Shown: positions 61,630-64,000 of the stretch, in pieces | Layout: each line of letters opens with the position of its first letter | How positions within the stretch are numbered: position 1 is the first letter of the stretch | Source of the DNA: Phocoena phocoena | Lineage: Eukaryota; Chordata; Mammalia; Artiodactyla; Phocoenidae | Assembly (NCBI RefSeq): GCF_963924675.1 | Contig: NC_089220.1 | Coordinates: 113,228,697 to 113,292,696 of the forward strand | Length of the DNA: 64,000 nt | Reading direction: 5' to 3' | Notes under the pieces: model-generated | What the model saw: the letters and a program-made list of their open reading frames with translations, nothing else | What the model was told of the DNA's origin: nothing | Databases searched by the model: none | Position numbers and translations under genes: made by a program

Positions 61630-61805
61630 TTCTAGTCTTAATAACAACTCTGAAAAAATATGTATTATGATCAGCATTTTACATACAAGGAAACTGAAAC
61701 TGCAAAGAAATTAAATAACTTGCTCCAAAAGTCATCTGTTTATCACTGGCAGATCTGGGGTTTGAACTAAGCTCTATCTGATTTTCTTGCCAGTGCCTTT
61801 TCTAC
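61630..61805 (-). mobile_element. MIR-type SINE, reversed
   Basis: attttacatacaaggaaact, taaataacttgctccaaaag, ggcagatctggggtttgaac and ttttctactgcatgacaccc are reversed MIR landmarks. Confidence 0.85.
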
Positions 61806-61839
61806 TGCATGACACCCTCTTTTTTGTTATGCCCTTATA

Positions 61840-62030
61840 CACTATTGCACTGGTCTTCCTACGAATCTCTCTCCATTCAGTCTCTCCCTGCTGCATCCTC
61901 CACAAAGTTCAGCAATTTATTATCTGTCTCAAGTAAGTCCTTGAGGGCAGGGAACGGATCTTATTCATCTTTTTATCCCCAGCACCAGAACCTAGCTCCA
62001 TGCGTGGCACGTTGGAGATGCTTAAAAACT
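61840..62030 (+). mobile_element. L2 LINE 3' end
   Basis: gtccttgagggcagggaacg, ttatccccagcaccagaacc and gcgtggcacgttggagatgc match the L2 3' end. Confidence 0.75.
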
Positions 62031-62199
62031 TGCATTGAATATGGTTCTGTTACTTTTTTATTTAAAAATCTTTTTCTGCTCCTCAACCTTATGGGACAGA
62101 ATCTGACTTTTCAGCTTCTACTCCCCCATATGTTTAAGTGTTTAATTTCTATGTTTCAGTGTTCCATACATATTGAAATTGTTCTTAACTGAATATGTT

Positions 62200-62930
62200 A
62201 TATATAATTAGGCTTCTGTGCCTTTATTTATTCTATTTTTCTTACCTAAAGTGTGCTTCCTCCTTCTACTTCTGATGAAATTCTACTGTTCATCTTTCAA
62301 GGACCAGTTCAAATACTACCTCCTTTTTTTTTTTTTTTGAGGGCTTCAAATGCTTGGCTTTATTTATTTATTTATTTATTTATTTATGGCGGTGTTGGGT
62401 CTTCATTTCTGTGCGAGGGCTTTCTCTAGTTGTGGCAAGCGGGGGCCACTCTTCATCGCGGTGTGCGGGCCTCTCATTGTCGCGGCCTCTCTTGTTGCGG
62501 AGCACAGGCTCCAGACGCGCAGGCTCAGTAGTTGTGGCTCACGGGCCTAGTTGCTCTGCAGCATGTGGGATCTTCCCAGACCAGGGCTTGAACCTGTGTC
62601 CCCTGCATTAGCAGGCAGATTCTCAACCACTGCGCCACCAGGGAAGCCCCAAATACTACCTCCTTTTGAAACCTAACTTCTCCCCACTAGAAGAATTAAT
62701 TGTTCTTCCTCTACATTTCCATAGCATATTGCTTAAATATTCATTATATGACGATAAACATAAATATTATATTAGGATTAATGTATACATTTATCTTGCT
62801 TTCCACCCTCCATCCAGATTGGGAGCTCTTTAAGGACAAATAAGTATTAATTTATCTTTATATCCCCAAAGCCTACCACAATATCTGACGCATAATAGGC
62901 TCTCCAGATTAACCTATTTGTTTAATGAGG
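62200..62930 (+). mobile_element. L2 LINE 3' end, split by a CHR-1 SINE
   Basis: catctttcaaggaccagttc lies left of the SINE. To its right are attgggagctctttaaggac and tatccccaaagcctaccaca, then cgcataataggctctccag. The SINE (62328-62650) entered between tccttttg and its duplicate. Confidence 0.72.
62328..62650 (-). mobile_element. Long CHR-1-type SINE inserted in an L2
   Basis: Reverse long copy with a (TTTA)n tract at 62359-62387, a gtagttgtggctc-type internal unit and the ccaccagggaagcccc end. The target-site duplication aaatactacctcctttt (17 bases, perfect) lies at 62311-62327 and 62651-62667. Confidence 0.95.
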
Positions 62931-64000
62931 TTGACGTCATTTCAGTTTAGAAATTATACCCATGTGTTTATTAATTTAACTGCAGAGTATGATTACAGCA
63001 GTTATATTTCTGGGCACATAGCCCAGTAAAAGTGAAGAGAGTTTTGATATATTTAAAAACTTGCACATGATTTCTATACTGATTGTTCTTATCAATTCAG
63101 ATGAGTTGGTTGCCTGTGACAGAATTCTTAGGACAGTGCCCTGTGGGCTTTTAGCAAATGTTTGGTGAATAAGTGAATGAGGGAGCAAATGAAATAATAT
63201 GTGTGTATGTTTGACTAAAAAGATGTGGACATATCTATTAAGCACACAGGGAAAACTGGAAAGACAATCCCCAGCATATAAACATGGGGAACAAACTTCC
63301 TAAGTTATTTTTTATGGAAATCAGAGCACACCTTCCCTGAGGAACAGATTCCTCTATTCCATATTGGCCAGAGTTTGAGGCTAACCTCAAGCCTCATCCA
63401 GAAAATAACTGAAATGGGTTTGGTCTTGTATGACCTATTTAATAGGTGCTTGGTTTCCTATCTACAGCCCAGCAAACTTGCCATTTGTTGTTACTGAATG
63501 TCCATGTGAGGTCTATAAAAGTTAGAAATTACTTCTGCTTTGTTTTATAATTATACAACTGTTTTGCTGAGGCTAGGTTTGTTTATTTCACTTATTTTCC
63601 TAACAGTTTGCTTGACAAACCTTTAAAGAAAATAAACAATCCTTTTCTAATAATAGACATTTCATTTTGTAGTTTATATTCTTAAACCTTTAATCATATG
63701 GGAAAAAGGTAAACAAGACACTTCCAAATAGATGATATAAAACAACACAACTTCTCAAAGGATTTATTCATGTTTTTGGCACATAGCTGTGATTCAACTT
63801 CTTTTGTTGCATGTCATGACCATCAGGCATCACTACATCAACTAGCAAACCTTTTTCTTGCCTTGACTTTACTTCTTCATTATTGGTCTTTGCCTCACCT
63901 GCAGAAACCTTCTTACTAACCCTTAGCCCGTGACTATGTCACTGACTTGTCCCTTTGCTCAAACCACAGTTTATGATTGGAGCACCCTTCTTAAGAGTCA
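62931..64000. other. Anonymous intronic sequence to window end
   Basis: No exon or clear repeat recognised. Confidence 0.45.

Larger units (their letters stand above)
46052..64000 (+). other. LRRC49: LRRC49 downstream intron (partial), phase 2
   Basis: The intron begins with gtatgc after the split Gly codon. No further exon was recognised to the end of the window. It contains the second young L1, two stacked CHR SINEs, and L1 and L2 fossils. Confidence 0.75.

Overview
The window is mammalian intronic DNA, AT-rich and filled with interspersed repeats. The organism is most likely a cetacean (whale or dolphin). The evidence is about ten copies of the tRNA-derived CHR-type SINE, whose right end reads ggcttccctggtgg and whose body ends in gtaccgc plus poly(A), together with young artiodactyl-type L1 elements. 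No Bov-B or Bov-tA repeats of ruminant type were noticed. This assignment rests on repeat content alone.

The only host gene I can support is LRRC49, on the + strand. It encodes the leucine-rich-repeat subunit of the tubulin polyglutamylase complex. Three internal coding exons are present: 23623-23770 (148 nt), 42429-42512 (84 nt) and 45891-46051 (161 nt). They join in a consistent reading frame, encoding the end of the LRR domain and the following Glu/Lys-rich stretch. No promoter, first exon, last exon or poly(A) site of the gene is in the window. The flanking introns run off both ends.

Layout. 1-23622 is upstream intron: an MaLR LTR, several fossil L1 pieces, MER5-like and Tigger-like DNA transposons, CHR SINEs, a mini-mariner stub, and from about 20285 a long old L1 ending just before the first exon. 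23771-42428 is an 18.7-kb intron with a MIR, CHR SINEs, an L1ME fossil, an LTR-like block, three related short DNA transposons, a CR1/L3-like LINE fossil and a nearly full-length L1 on the - strand (32882-40190). 42513-45890 is a short, largely repeat-poor intron. 46052-64000 is the next intron: an L2, two CHR SINEs stacked in one target site, a second young L1 on the - strand (49327-54943), older L1 fossils, and an L2 split by a CHR-1 SINE.

I found no new gene system. The most noteworthy observations are architectural. Two similar L1s in direct orientation bracket two LRRC49 exons. Two SINEs inserted serially at one site. A mariner copy is reduced to almost nothing but its ends. An old CR1/L3-like LINE is still readable. 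Repeat family names are from recognition of consensus-like stretches, not from a database search, and repeat boundaries are approximate unless target-site duplications are given.
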